This document shows positions 56,106-64,000 of a DNA stretch of 64,000 nt, in pieces (position 1 is the stretch's first letter; the number at the start of each line of letters is the position of its first letter). The translations under genes and the position numbers were made by a program. Under the pieces are notes generated by a model. That model saw nothing but the letters and a program-made list of their open reading frames with translations. It was not told the origin of the DNA and did no database searches. The DNA lies in NCBI RefSeq assembly GCF_030815585.1, contig NZ_JAUSWY010000001.1, positions 1,736,001 through 1,800,000 on the forward strand. The letters run 5' to 3'. The stretch is from Arthrobacter pascens (GTDB lineage Bacteria; Actinomycetota; Actinomycetes; Actinomycetales; Micrococcaceae).

Positions 56106-56978
56106 GTGAGTTCGCTGAACCGAACCGGCAGCCGACGCAAAACGATCACATCGATCTCAGGCTTGGCAGTTGCCGGCGCGTTGGTTTTGACTGGATGTTC
56201 GCCAGAGGTAGAGAAGGGGTGGCTGCCCACAGAGCGTGGCACCACCAACCACACCGACCGCATCATGGACCTCTGGGTCAACTCATGGATTGCCGCACTG
56301 GTTGTGGGCATCATTACTTGGGGGTTGATCGTCTGGTGCCTGGTAGCCTACCGCCGCCGCAAGGGCACCAAGGGGTTTCCGCGGCAAACCAGCTTCAATC
56401 TCCCACTTGAGGTCTTCTACCTGACCATCCCGTTGTTCATGGTCCTGGTGTTCTTCTACTTCACCGACCGCGACCAGCAGGCGATCGATGACCGCTCGCA
56501 GCCGGCCGACGTCGTGGTCGACGTCCGCGGCAAGCAGTGGGCGTGGGACTTCAACTACAAGTCCGGCGACGTCATCTCCGAAGACGTCCACGAAGCCGGC
56601 GTGCAGGCCCACCTGACCGGTGACGCCGTGGACAAGGAGAAGCTCCCCACGCTGTACCTGCCCGTTGGCAAGTCTGTTGACCTGGAGCTGAACTCCCGCG
56701 ATGTGATCCACTCCTTCTGGGTCCCGGCCTTCCTCCAGAAGCGCGACATGATACCGGGCAAGACCAACTACATCAGGTTCACCCCCACCAAAGAGGGCAC
56801 CTACGACGGCAAGTGTGCCGAACTCTGCGGCGAGTACCACTCCGAAATGCTGTTCCGCGTCAAGGTGGTGTCGGAAACTGAATTCCAGACCCACATGGAC
56901 GAGCTGCGCGCAGCAGGCAACACGGGTCTCCTCGGCGAAGAGTACGACCGCAACCCGAACCTGAACGAAATAAAGTAA
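56106..56978 (+). CDS. ctaC: Cytochrome c oxidase subunit II
   Basis: A 290-residue lipoprotein. The signal helix ends in LTGC (Cys31), and two membrane helices lie near 58-80 and 101-120. The external CuA domain has ligands H202, C237, E239, C241, H245 and M248 ([12 protein letters not shown]). It takes electrons from cytochrome c and passes them to subunit I. GTG 56106 starts it. ctaD follows after 10 bases. Confidence 0.95.
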   Translation: MSSLNRTGSRRKTITSISGLAVAGALVLTGCSPEVEKGWLPTERGTTNHTDRIMDLWVNSWIAALVVGIITWGLIVWCLVAYRRRKGTKGFPRQTSFNLPLEVFYLTIPLFMVLVFFYFTDRDQQAIDDRSQPADVVVDVRGKQWAWDFNYKSGDVISEDVHEAGVQAHLTGDAVDKEKLPTLYLPVGKSVDLELNSRDVIHSFWVPAFLQKRDMIPGKTNYIRFTPTKEGTYDGKCAELCGEYHSEMLFRVKVVSETEFQTHMDELRAAGNTGLLGEEYDRNPNLNEIK

Positions 56979-56988
56979 GGGGAGCGAC

Positions 56989-58710
56989 GTGGCTACTTAC
57001 ACTCAATCCGCCGGGACCCTTGAGGCTCCCGTAGTTCCTAGGTCCAAGGGGCGCATCGTCGTCAACTGGATCACCTCCACTGACCACAAGACCATCGGGT
57101 ACATGTACCTGATTGCGTCGTTTGTGTTCTTCTGCCTCGGTGGCGTGATGGCCCTGCTGATCCGTGCAGAGCTGTTCGAGCCGGGCATGCAGATCCTGCA
57201 GACCAAGGAGCAGTACAACCAGCTCTTCACGATGCACGGCACCGTGATGCTGCTGATGTTCGCCACGCCGCTTTTCGCCGGCTTTACGAACGTGATCATG
57301 CCCCTGCAGATCGGCGCCCCCGACGTCGCCTTTCCGCGGCTGAATGCGCTGGCATTCTGGTTCTTCCTCTTCGGCTCCACCATCGCCGTTTCCGGTTTCA
57401 TCACCCCCCAAGGTGCTGCTTCCTTCGGTTGGTTCGCCTACGCCCCGCTGAACAACACCACCTTCAGCCCGGGCGTCGGCGGGGACCTCTGGGTCTTCGG
57501 CCTGGCGCTGTCGGGTTTCGGAACGATTCTTGGTGCCGTCAACTTCATCACCACGATCGTCTGCATGCGTGCTCCCGGCATGACGATGTGGCGGATGCCC
57601 ATCTTTACGTGGAACGCCCTTGTCACGTCCATCCTGGTCCTGATGGCCTTCCCGCCGCTGGCTGCAGCGCTGTTGGCGCTTGGTGCGGACCGCCGCTTCG
57701 GTGCCCACATCTTCGACCCTGAGAACGGCGGCGCCGTCCTCTGGCAGCACCTGTTCTGGTTCTTCGGCCATCCCGAGGTGTACATCATTGCGCTGCCGTT
57801 CTTCGGCATCGTGTCTGAAATCTTCCCGGTGTTCAGCCGAAAGCCGATCTTCGGCTACAAGGGCCTGGTCTACGCAACCATCGCCATCGCGGCCCTCTCC
57901 GTCACAGTGTGGGCCCACCATATGTATGTGACCGGTTCGGTGCTGCTGCCGTTCTTCGCCTTCATGACCATGCTGATCGCAGTTCCGACCGGCGTGAAGT
58001 TCTTCAACTGGATCGGCACCATGTGGCGGGGCTCCTTGACCTTCGAGACGCCCATGCTCTGGAGCATCGGCTTCCTGATCACCTTCCTGTTTGGTGGTCT
58101 GACGGGCATCATCCTGGCATCGCCTCCGCTGGACTTCCACGTCTCGGACTCCTACTTCGTCGTGGCGCACTTCCACTACGTGGTGTTCGGAACCGTGGTG
58201 TTCGCGATGTTCGCCGGCTTCTACTTCTGGTGGCCGAAATTCACCGGCAAGATGCTCAATGAGCGTCTCGGCAAGATCCACTTCTGGATGCTGTTCCTTG
58301 GTTTCCACGGAACGTTCCTCATCCAGCACTGGCTGGGCGTGGAAGGCATGCCCCGCCGCTACGCGGATTACATGCCCCAGGACAACTTCACCTGGATGAA
58401 CCAGTTCTCCACCATCGCCTCATTCGTTCTGGGCGCTTCCCTGATCCCGTTCTTCTGGAACGTCTACATCACTGCGCGCAGTGCCGAAAAGGTCCAGGTG
58501 GATGACCCGTGGGGCTTCGGTGCCTCGCTCGAGTGGGCCACATCCTGCCCGCCGCCGCGCCACAACTTCACCTCGCTGCCCCGGATCCGTTCCGAGCGGC
58601 CCGCCTTGGACCTCCACCACCCGGAGTTGTCCCAGGTCCACACAGTCGAGTCACCTGCTCCGGTAGCAGCAACGCTCGGTAACGCCGACCAGAAGGACAC
58701 TGCCCAGTGA
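56989..58710 (+). CDS. ctaD: Cytochrome c oxidase subunit I
   Basis: A 573-residue heme-copper oxidase core with about 12 helices. Heme a ligands are H83 and H396, the heme a3 ligand is H394 (HFHYV), and CuB ligands are H261, H310 and H311 with the Tyr265 crosslink in GHPEVY. It reduces oxygen to water and pumps protons. GTG 56989 follows AAGGGGAG. It overlaps ctaF by 4 bases. Confidence 0.97.
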   Translation: MATYTQSAGTLEAPVVPRSKGRIVVNWITSTDHKTIGYMYLIASFVFFCLGGVMALLIRAELFEPGMQILQTKEQYNQLFTMHGTVMLLMFATPLFAGFTNVIMPLQIGAPDVAFPRLNALAFWFFLFGSTIAVSGFITPQGAASFGWFAYAPLNNTTFSPGVGGDLWVFGLALSGFGTILGAVNFITTIVCMRAPGMTMWRMPIFTWNALVTSILVLMAFPPLAAALLALGADRRFGAHIFDPENGGAVLWQHLFWFFGHPEVYIIALPFFGIVSEIFPVFSRKPIFGYKGLVYATIAIAALSVTVWAHHMYVTGSVLLPFFAFMTMLIAVPTGVKFFNWIGTMWRGSLTFETPMLWSIGFLITFLFGGLTGIILASPPLDFHVSDSYFVVAHFHYVVFGTVVFAMFAGFYFWWPKFTGKMLNERLGKIHFWMLFLGFHGTFLIQHWLGVEGMPRRYADYMPQDNFTWMNQFSTIASFVLGASLIPFFWNVYITARSAEKVQVDDPWGFGASLEWATSCPPPRHNFTSLPRIRSERPALDLHHPELSQVHTVESPAPVAATLGNADQKDTAQ

Positions 58711-59108
58711 AGATCGAATCATGGATTTTTGGAGCCGGAGTATTCTTCTTCGTACCGGTCGCCCTGGTTTACGGTTTCCTGACCCACTGGAATGAGTGGG
58801 TCGGTGCGCTGGGGATCCTCCTGGTGGGCGGGCTCGCCGGCATGATCGGTGGCTACCTCGGCTTCACCGGCAAGCGCGTGGGTATGCGCCCGGAGGACCG
58901 GAACGACGCAGAGATCCACGAAGGAGCCGGCGAGCAGGGCCACTTCAGCCCCTGGAGCTGGTGGCCGCTGGTCTTGGGCCTTTCCTGCGCCGCGGGCTTC
59001 CTCGGTATGGCCGTCGGGTTCTGGATTGTCTACATCGCCGCCGGCATGGCCCTTGTGGCCCTCGTAGGCTGGGTTTACGAGTACAGCCGCGGAGACCACG
59101 CCCACTAG
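58707..59108 (+). CDS. ctaF: Cytochrome c oxidase subunit IV (actinobacterial)
   Basis: A 133-residue membrane protein with four hydrophobic segments. The start [15 protein letters not shown] and the [10 protein letters not shown] end are typical of actinobacterial CtaF. It stabilises the aa3 oxidase and the bc1-aa3 supercomplex. It is coupled to ctaD by GTGA overlap and followed by a terminator. Confidence 0.92.
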   Translation: MKIESWIFGAGVFFFVPVALVYGFLTHWNEWVGALGILLVGGLAGMIGGYLGFTGKRVGMRPEDRNDAEIHEGAGEQGHFSPWSWWPLVLGLSCAAGFLGMAVGFWIVYIAAGMALVALVGWVYEYSRGDHAH

Positions 59109-59141
59109 CCCCAGAGCATCACTCCCGGCAAACAGCAAACG

Positions 59142-59182
59142 ACGACGGCGGGCCCCACCTTTCTGGTGGGGACCGCCGTCGT
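59142..59182 (+). terminator. Terminator after ctaF
   Basis: An 18-base stem with one mismatch (59142-59159 and 59165-59182) and a TTTCT loop. It lies between convergent ctaF and the HPr gene and may serve both. Confidence 0.75.
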
Positions 59183-59248
59183 TCCTGGCCGGAAGCCGTT
59201 CCTGGGGACGGGCTCCATGCCGGGGACGGGGGAGCCGCCTGGGAGGGC

Positions 59249-59542
59249 CTAGCGGGCTCCCTGCGACTCCAGCAGTTCGGCCAGCATGCGAAGGGCCTGC
59301 TGCGCGGTCCGCAGGCCGGAGGGGGTGTCTGCTGCGGAATCCGTAATGGAGAGTTCCACTTCGCAGCCATAGTCAAAGTCCGCGGTCATGACCTCAAGCA
59401 GCGAACGGGCATCCACTCCCTCCATTCCCGACTTCCTGATGGTGACGGGCAGGCCCGTGCCCGTCACAGCCTTGACGAACACGGCTGCCGGGCGGGCGTG
59501 CAGGCCGATCGAGGCCAACACCACGGCCTTCTGAACTGGCAA
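59249..59542 (-). CDS. ptsH: HPr phosphocarrier protein
   Basis: A 97-residue HPr. The phospho-accepting His15 is in SIGLHARPAA, and the regulatory-site Ser is S47 in DARSLLEVM. I chose TTG 59542 because AGGAG lies about 5 bases upstream and this puts the His at position 15. HPr takes phosphate from enzyme I and passes it to PTS sugar transporters. No other PTS gene is in the window. It is convergent with ctaF. Confidence 0.85.
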   Translation of the reverse strand: MPVQKAVVLASIGLHARPAAVFVKAVTGTGLPVTIRKSGMEGVDARSLLEVMTADFDYGCEVELSITDSAADTPSGLRTAQQALRMLAELLESQGAR

Positions 59543-59695
59543 CGGGACTCCTAGATCCACAACGGCCCCCTCCGTCAATTCCGAAATTTCCTGTCCAAAT
59601 ATATCCGGTGTCCGCACTGGTCACCCAACCGCCGAGGCACAGCGGCAGGTTGGATCGCTGCGGGAGCCTGCCGTGGCGACGTGGGCGGCCGTGGT

Positions 59696-60208
59696 TCAGC
59701 TTTGCGTGGAAGCCCAGTCGGCGACGCGACGCGTGCTCTCCTCTTCGGAAAGGTCTTCCACGCGGGTCATGACGGACCAGCGCACACCGTAGGGGTCTCT
59801 GATGCTCGCGTAGCGGTCTCCTGATACGAAGGTGGACAGTGGCTCCCTGATGGTGGCTCCCCGCTGCTCGGCGCGCGCAACAAGACCGTCAGCATCGGCA
59901 CAGTAGAGTCCCAGTGAGTAGCAATCATCGTCACCCGTGGGTGCGGGGACAAGGTGATAGTCCGGGTTGGGCTCACCAATTTGGAGCCGCCCCTGACCGA
60001 AGTCAAGTTCGGCGTGGACAACGACTCCACCGATCTCTGTGACGTTCACGGTACGCGCGCCGAAAACGTCCTGGTAGAAGGCGATCGCCTCTTTGGCCGA
60101 GTCGATCGCAAGGAACGGCGTCAGGCTCGTGAAGCAATGCGGTGTACCGAAGCTCGTGTGCCTGCCGTCGGCGGCTGTGGTCAGTTGGGGGCTTGTAGAA
60201 TCACTCAT
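59696..60208 (-). CDS. VOC family protein (glyoxalase/bleomycin resistance fold)
   Basis: A 170-residue protein. From about residue 25 it shows the VOC repeat with TPFLAIDSAKEAIAFYQDVF, GVVVHAELDFGQGRLQIGE and DPYGVRWSVMTRVED. It resembles PhnB-like VOC proteins. The start is ATG 60208 (MSDSTSPQ). It is divergent from the AraC regulator gene 78 bases away, which may control it. Function unknown. Confidence 0.82.
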   Translation of the reverse strand: MSDSTSPQLTTAADGRHTSFGTPHCFTSLTPFLAIDSAKEAIAFYQDVFGARTVNVTEIGGVVVHAELDFGQGRLQIGEPNPDYHLVPAPTGDDDCYSLGLYCADADGLVARAEQRGATIREPLSTFVSGDRYASIRDPYGVRWSVMTRVEDLSEEESTRRVADWASTQS

Positions 60209-60286
60209 AGGTACGACGATAGGCGCAGCTGCACAATGAGGGCTTGAAGAATTGCGACAGCCTGGATATGGAGGGTCGTCCATCCC

Positions 60287-61105
60287 ATGGCGAGTTCGTT
60301 CAAGGGGATCCTTTATCCGGCCCAGCTTCCCTCGTTTCACCGCCTTCCGGCGCCCGAGGCCGTCACGAACATGGTGCACTGGTTTTGGATTCCGGAATGG
60401 GACATTGAGCCGGGGCACACGTCCCGCCAGCACCTGATCGCATTCCCGACATCCAACCTGGTCGTTCAGAAGGATGTTGTGGAGTTCGCAGGCCCAACAA
60501 CCCGTCGATCGCATCGGGACCTCACCGGCCGGGGCTGGGCCGTCGGGGCGCTCCTGCGTCCAGCACTGGTTCCGCGTTTTACGGATGATCCCGGAAGCCT
60601 GCGAGATGCCCAGATCCGACTGCCGCTGGCAGATCTGCAAGCCCTGGTGTCGGACGCGATGAGCGGGACCAATCCAGAGGGACGTCGGCAAAAGGCGGTC
60701 GAGGCCTTCACTGGTTGGCTCGTATCGCAGAATTCAGAGGTGTCAGAGGAGGGCAATCTTGCCAATGAGATGATGGACGCCATCGGAGCATCCCCCGACG
60801 TGACCCGAATCGAAGACGTTGCGGCGCGTCTGTTTGTTTCGCCGAGGACCCTACAACGGGTAGCGAAGAGGTATATCGGTCTTAGCCCCTCAACGCTAAT
60901 CCGCAGACGGCGCCTGCAAGAGGCCGCCGATCGATTACGGACCGACCCGGCGGCAGACCTCGCTGCGGTCGCTGCAGAATTCGGCTACGCCGATCATGCG
61001 CATCTGACAAACGACTTCCAAAAGTTCCTGGGTTTTACGCCCAGCAACTATCGGCACACTGTCCAGGGGCAGCAATTCGGCCATCCCAGTGACGGCCTCA
61101 GGTGA
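60287..61105 (+). CDS. AraC family transcriptional regulator
   Basis: A 272-residue regulator. The N-terminal part (1-150) resembles the sensing domain of AraC proteins that begin YPAQLPSFHRLPAPE. The C-terminal AraC domain has two helix-turn-helix parts, DVAARLFVSPRTLQRVAKRY and AAVAAEFGYADHAHLTNDF, and ends FTPSNYR. GGAGGG lies 11 bases before ATG 60287. It is divergent from the VOC gene, a common regulator-target layout. Confidence 0.88.
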   Translation: MASSFKGILYPAQLPSFHRLPAPEAVTNMVHWFWIPEWDIEPGHTSRQHLIAFPTSNLVVQKDVVEFAGPTTRRSHRDLTGRGWAVGALLRPALVPRFTDDPGSLRDAQIRLPLADLQALVSDAMSGTNPEGRRQKAVEAFTGWLVSQNSEVSEEGNLANEMMDAIGASPDVTRIEDVAARLFVSPRTLQRVAKRYIGLSPSTLIRRRRLQEAADRLRTDPAADLAAVAAEFGYADHAHLTNDFQKFLGFTPSNYRHTVQGQQFGHPSDGLR

Positions 61106-61183
61106 CGGGGAAAGTGCTGGTCTAGACCTCCATGTGCTTGCCTTAAGATTGGAGGGTGAACACACAAGCAGGGGCAACCGGCC

Positions 61184-61975
61184 ATGGCTGCTAACGCGGC
61201 CGGCGTCGCGGGCGAGATAGACCGCAATAACGGGACGGCCATTTACATCCAGCTTCGCGAGATCCTTCGCGCTTACATTGCTGATTCCTGTCCGCCAGGA
61301 TCGGCGCTGCCGTCCGAACGCGACCTCGCAGAGCGCTTTGGCCTCGCACGGATGACAGTGCGCCAGGCAATCGACGCCCTGGTGGGCGAAGAGGTCATCG
61401 AGCGCGTTGTCGGTCTTGGCACCTTTGTCCGTAAGCCCAAACTCGATTTGCAGGTCAAGCTCACCTCCTACAGTGAGGAAATGCAGCGCCGCGGCATGGT
61501 TCCGGCAGCAAGGGTCCTTAGCTTCGAGCAGATCAGTGCCAGTGCATTCCTGGCGCGCGAACTCCAATTGGACGAGGGGACGCCGCTAGTCCGCTTCCGC
61601 CGTCTTCTCCTCGCGGACGGTGAGCCGATGAGCGTAGACGAGAACTTCATCCCGGCGCACCGGGTGCCGGGCCTGTTGGATGGCGAACCTCCCACTTCCC
61701 TGTACAACGTCCTCAGCGAGCAATTCGGGCTCGTGATGGAGTGGGGGGAGGACATGATCGAAGCGACAGCGGCCTCGCCCTCGACGGCCCGGCTCCTTAA
61801 CGTTGATGTGGGCTCACCGCTGCTGAAGATCCAGCGCCATGCATTCGTCGCCCGGGCCATGGTGGATTATTCCGTCTCGTACTACCGGGCAGACCGCTAC
61901 AAGCTGTGGGTTCCGCTCCAGCGTCCGGGCGCACGGCCTGCGCGCAATCATTCGTCCGGCTACCGGACGCATTAG
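61184..61975 (+). CDS. GntR/HutC family transcriptional regulator with UTRA domain
   Basis: A 263-residue regulator. The winged helix is at 15-85 (YIQLREILRAYIADSCPPG, LPSERDLAERFGLARMTV). The UTRA effector domain is at about 100-245, ending VDYSVSYYRADRYKLWVPL. It looks like the DasR/NagR group, which senses amino-sugar phosphates, but no target genes lie next to it. ATG 61184 has AGGGG 9 bases upstream. A terminator follows. Confidence 0.88.
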   Translation: MAANAAGVAGEIDRNNGTAIYIQLREILRAYIADSCPPGSALPSERDLAERFGLARMTVRQAIDALVGEEVIERVVGLGTFVRKPKLDLQVKLTSYSEEMQRRGMVPAARVLSFEQISASAFLARELQLDEGTPLVRFRRLLLADGEPMSVDENFIPAHRVPGLLDGEPPTSLYNVLSEQFGLVMEWGEDMIEATAASPSTARLLNVDVGSPLLKIQRHAFVARAMVDYSVSYYRADRYKLWVPLQRPGARPARNHSSGYRTH

Positions 61976-62011
61976 TCTTCCCGTAGCAGCGAGTCTTCCG
62001 GCAGCGCCGAG

Positions 62012-62056
62012 ACAACAGGAAAGGCCCGGTCCGTCTGGACCGGGCCTTCCTGTTGT
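62012..62056. terminator. Bidirectional terminator between GntR gene and qcrB
   Basis: A 20-base stem with one bulged A (62012-62032 and 62037-62056) and loop GTCT. It lies between convergent genes. Confidence 0.85.
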
Positions 62057-62072
62057 GCTCAGATACCGTGTC

Positions 62073-63755
62073 TTAGTGGCTGAGGCTCTTGCTTTCCTCA
62101 GCCGCTTCCACGGCCGGGTGGGCGTGGTGGCCGTGTGCGGCCTCCAGCTCGGCCGGTGTGGCGGGAGCTACGCGGTCTTCGAAGAACCACCGGGAGAGCC
62201 AGGCGCGCTGCTTCTCCTTGCGGGTGACAATGCCGTGATCGTTGGGCACAGCCGGAAGGGGAGCAGGCGATTCGAAGCCCACCAGCTTGTAGCGCTTGTA
62301 TTCGTCCAGCGGCGCGTGCACCTCGATGAACTCACCATGAGGCAGACGAACGATGCGGCCGGTTTCGCGGCCGTGAAGCGCAATCTCGCGGTCCTTGCGC
62401 TGAAGAGCCAGGGCCACGCGCTTGGTCACGGAGAAGGCGATGATCGGTCCAATGAAGAACAGCGCCCGGAGCCAGTACGTCACATCGTTCAGCGAAACGT
62501 GGAAGTGCGTGGCGATCAGGTCGGAGCCTGCCGCCGCCCACATCACGCAGTACCAGGTGAAGCCGGCCATGCCGATAGCTGTTCGCGTGGGGGCGTTCCG
62601 CGGGCGGTCCAGAACGTGGTGCTCGCGGTTGTCCTTGGTGATCCACTTCTCGATCCATGGGTACATGAACATCACCGTGAAGAGGATGCCAGCAGGAACC
62701 AGGGCAGGAAGGAGGACATTCAGGGTCAGCGTGTATCCGAAGATGACGTACTCGAAGTGGAAGTCTCCGATGACGCCCGGCATCAGGCGCAGCGCACCGT
62801 CAACGAAGCCGATGTACCAGTCGGGTTGGGTACCCGCGGACACAGGCGAAGGATCGTACGGTCCGTAGTTCCAGATCGGGTTGATCGTGAAGAAGCCGGC
62901 CATCAGGGCAAGTACGCCGAAGACGATGAAGAAGAAGCCGCCTGCCTTTGCGGCGTAGACGGGTCCCAGCGGGTATCCCACGACGTTTCCGTCATTGCGG
63001 CCGGGGCCAGGGTACTGCGTGTGCTTGTGGATTACCACCATAAAGAGGTGCAGCACGATCATCAGGAGGATGAGCGCCGGGACCAGCAGGATGTGGAGCA
63101 TGTAGAGACGGCCGATAATCGCCGCGCCCGGGAACTCGCCGCCGAAGAGGAAGAAGGAAATGTACGTTCCGATAACGGGAATGGACTTGATCACGCCGTC
63201 GATGATGCGGAGGCCGTTGCCGGACAGCAAGTCATCAGGGAGCGAGTAACCCGTGAAACCCGCCGCCATGGCGAGGATCAGCAGCACGCTGCCAACAACC
63301 CAGTTCATTTCACGCGGTTTGCGGAAGGCGCCCGTGAAGAACACGCGGAGCATGTGCACGCCGATGGATGCTACGAACAGCAGTGCTGCCCAGTGGTGGA
63401 CCTGGCGCATAAACAGCCCGCCGCGGACGTCAAAAGTGATGTCGAGGGATGAGCTGTAGGCCACCGACATTTCAACATTCTTCAGCGGCACGTAAGAGCC
63501 GTCGTAGTGCGTTTCGGCCATGGACGGATCAAAGAAGAATGTCAGAAAGGTTCCTGACAGCAGGAGGATGACGAATGAGTACAGCGCCACCTCACCGAAC
63601 ATAAACGACCAGTGGTCGGGGAAGACTTTTCGTCCGAACTCACGCAGGATCCCGGAACCGCCGACGCGCTCGTCAACAAAATCGGTGATGCGTCCAGCTT
63701 TAGTCTTGGCGACGAAGGCGGGGGCTTCAGCTCTTGATGCTGCGCTCATGCTCAT
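62073..63755 (-). CDS. qcrB: Cytochrome bc1 complex cytochrome b subunit
   Basis: A 560-residue protein with about eight helices in the cytochrome b part. Heme-binding His pairs lie in [13 protein letters not shown] and [16 protein letters not shown], and [17 protein letters not shown] marks the Qo region. A long hydrophilic C-terminal extension is typical of actinobacterial QcrB. It oxidises menaquinol and reduces cytochrome c. ATG 63755 has GGGAG just upstream; GTG 63758 and ATG 63749 are alternatives. It overlaps the qcrA stop, so they are cotranscribed. Confidence 0.95.
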   Translation of the reverse strand: MSMSAASRAEAPAFVAKTKAGRITDFVDERVGGSGILREFGRKVFPDHWSFMFGEVALYSFVILLLSGTFLTFFFDPSMAETHYDGSYVPLKNVEMSVAYSSSLDITFDVRGGLFMRQVHHWAALLFVASIGVHMLRVFFTGAFRKPREMNWVVGSVLLILAMAAGFTGYSLPDDLLSGNGLRIIDGVIKSIPVIGTYISFFLFGGEFPGAAIIGRLYMLHILLVPALILLMIVLHLFMVVIHKHTQYPGPGRNDGNVVGYPLGPVYAAKAGGFFFIVFGVLALMAGFFTINPIWNYGPYDPSPVSAGTQPDWYIGFVDGALRLMPGVIGDFHFEYVIFGYTLTLNVLLPALVPAGILFTVMFMYPWIEKWITKDNREHHVLDRPRNAPTRTAIGMAGFTWYCVMWAAAGSDLIATHFHVSLNDVTYWLRALFFIGPIIAFSVTKRVALALQRKDREIALHGRETGRIVRLPHGEFIEVHAPLDEYKRYKLVGFESPAPLPAVPNDHGIVTRKEKQRAWLSRWFFEDRVAPATPAELEAAHGHHAHPAVEAAEESKSLSH

Positions 63756-64000
63756 CACGCTCCCAGTAACTCGGTCCTACAGGTTCTTTGAAGTCGCTGG
63801 TTGCGACCAGGTAGCCCTCGTCATCCACCGCAATGGGAAGCTGGGGGAGGGGCCGGCTGGCAGGGCCAAAGATCACTTTGCACTCTTTAGTGAGGTCAAA
63901 GGTGGACTGGTGGCACGGGCACAGCAGATGGTGCGTCTGCTGCTCGTAGAGAGCGACAGGGCAACCGACATGGGTGCAGATCTTGGAGTAGGCAACGATT
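63727..64000 (-). CDS. qcrA: Rieske iron-sulfur subunit of cytochrome bc1 complex, C-terminal part (5' end outside window)
   Basis: The last 90 residues are visible on the minus strand, ending at TGA 63729-63727. Both Rieske cluster boxes are present, CTHVGC and CPCHQS, giving the Cys and His ligands of the 2Fe-2S cluster, and [20 protein letters not shown] follows. It overlaps the start of qcrB by about 29 bases. Upstream qcrC and ctaE are expected beyond the window edge. Confidence 0.93.
   Translation of the reverse strand, partial: IVAYSKICTHVGCPVALYEQQTHHLLCPCHQSTFDLTKECKVIFGPASRPLPQLPIAVDDEGYLVATSDFKEPVGPSYWERDEHERSIKS

Noticed and set aside
56860..58329. Minus-strand open frame rich in Glu, His and Gln opposite ctaD
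   Set aside because: Typical antisense translation of a membrane protein gene; no ribosome site or motif.
61839..63452. Long plus-strand open frame opposite qcrB
   Set aside because: Antisense shadow; qcrB motifs on the other strand are unambiguous.

Overview
The window looks like chromosome of a high-GC actinobacterium of the Micrococcaceae, most likely Arthrobacter or Pseudarthrobacter. I infer this from the GC-rich codons, the frequent GTG and TTG starts, a helicase-dead type PriA, the DUF3043 and DUF3097 proteins, the cta/qcr respiratory genes and the comEA-comEC-holA-rpsT-lepA-hemW-hrcA-dnaJ order. No tRNA, rRNA or CRISPR array was seen.

Layout. 1-5.2 kb: the 3' part of priA, then a leftward run of four genes (SorC-type regulator, aldo/keto reductase, alpha/beta hydrolase, glycosyltransferase). 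5.2-9.6 kb: a rightward glycerol operon glpD-glpF-glpK, with a palindromic operator candidate between it and the SorC regulator and a strong terminator at its end. 9.7-16.5 kb: a leftward three-gene efflux operon made of two different heavy-metal-type RND permeases around a 150-residue lipoprotein that resembles only the C-terminal part of a periplasmic adaptor. 16.9-21.7 kb: a leucine attenuator and leuS, then a DegV protein and comEA. 21.7-28.1 kb: comEC followed by a roughly 4-kb disturbed island, with a second, diverged and frameshifted comEC 3' end on its far side. 28.1-33.6 kb: holA, rpsT, an orphan PemK-like toxin, lepA and hemW. 33.6-45.1 kb: a DUF4870 protein, a DUF3097 protein, the CIRCE-controlled hrcA-dnaJ-rsmE group, a GerMN lipoprotein, the overlapping phoH-ybeY-CBS protein-era operon and an LCP ligase. 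45.2-55.9 kb: an M13 peptidase, a second leucine leader with leuA, then recO, uppS, a hydrolase, pyrD, a DUF3043 protein, an M20 peptidase and an A-type Fe-S carrier. 56.1-64 kb: ctaC-ctaD-ctaF, an HPr, a VOC protein, AraC and GntR regulators, then qcrB and the 3' end of qcrA, which runs off the window.

How genes work together. GlpF, GlpK and GlpD form a complete glycerol-to-dihydroxyacetone-phosphate route. ctaCDF and qcrAB belong to one respiratory chain (bc1 complex and aa3 oxidase). HrcA with its CIRCE site should self-regulate and control the second dnaJ. leuS and leuA are each preceded by a tiny leader gene encoding MRA-(1-2 residues)-LLLS, which suggests common control by charged leucyl-tRNA.

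Most worth a second look: the comEC junction island and its short repeats, the paired leucine leaders, and the tandem RND operon with its mini-adaptor.
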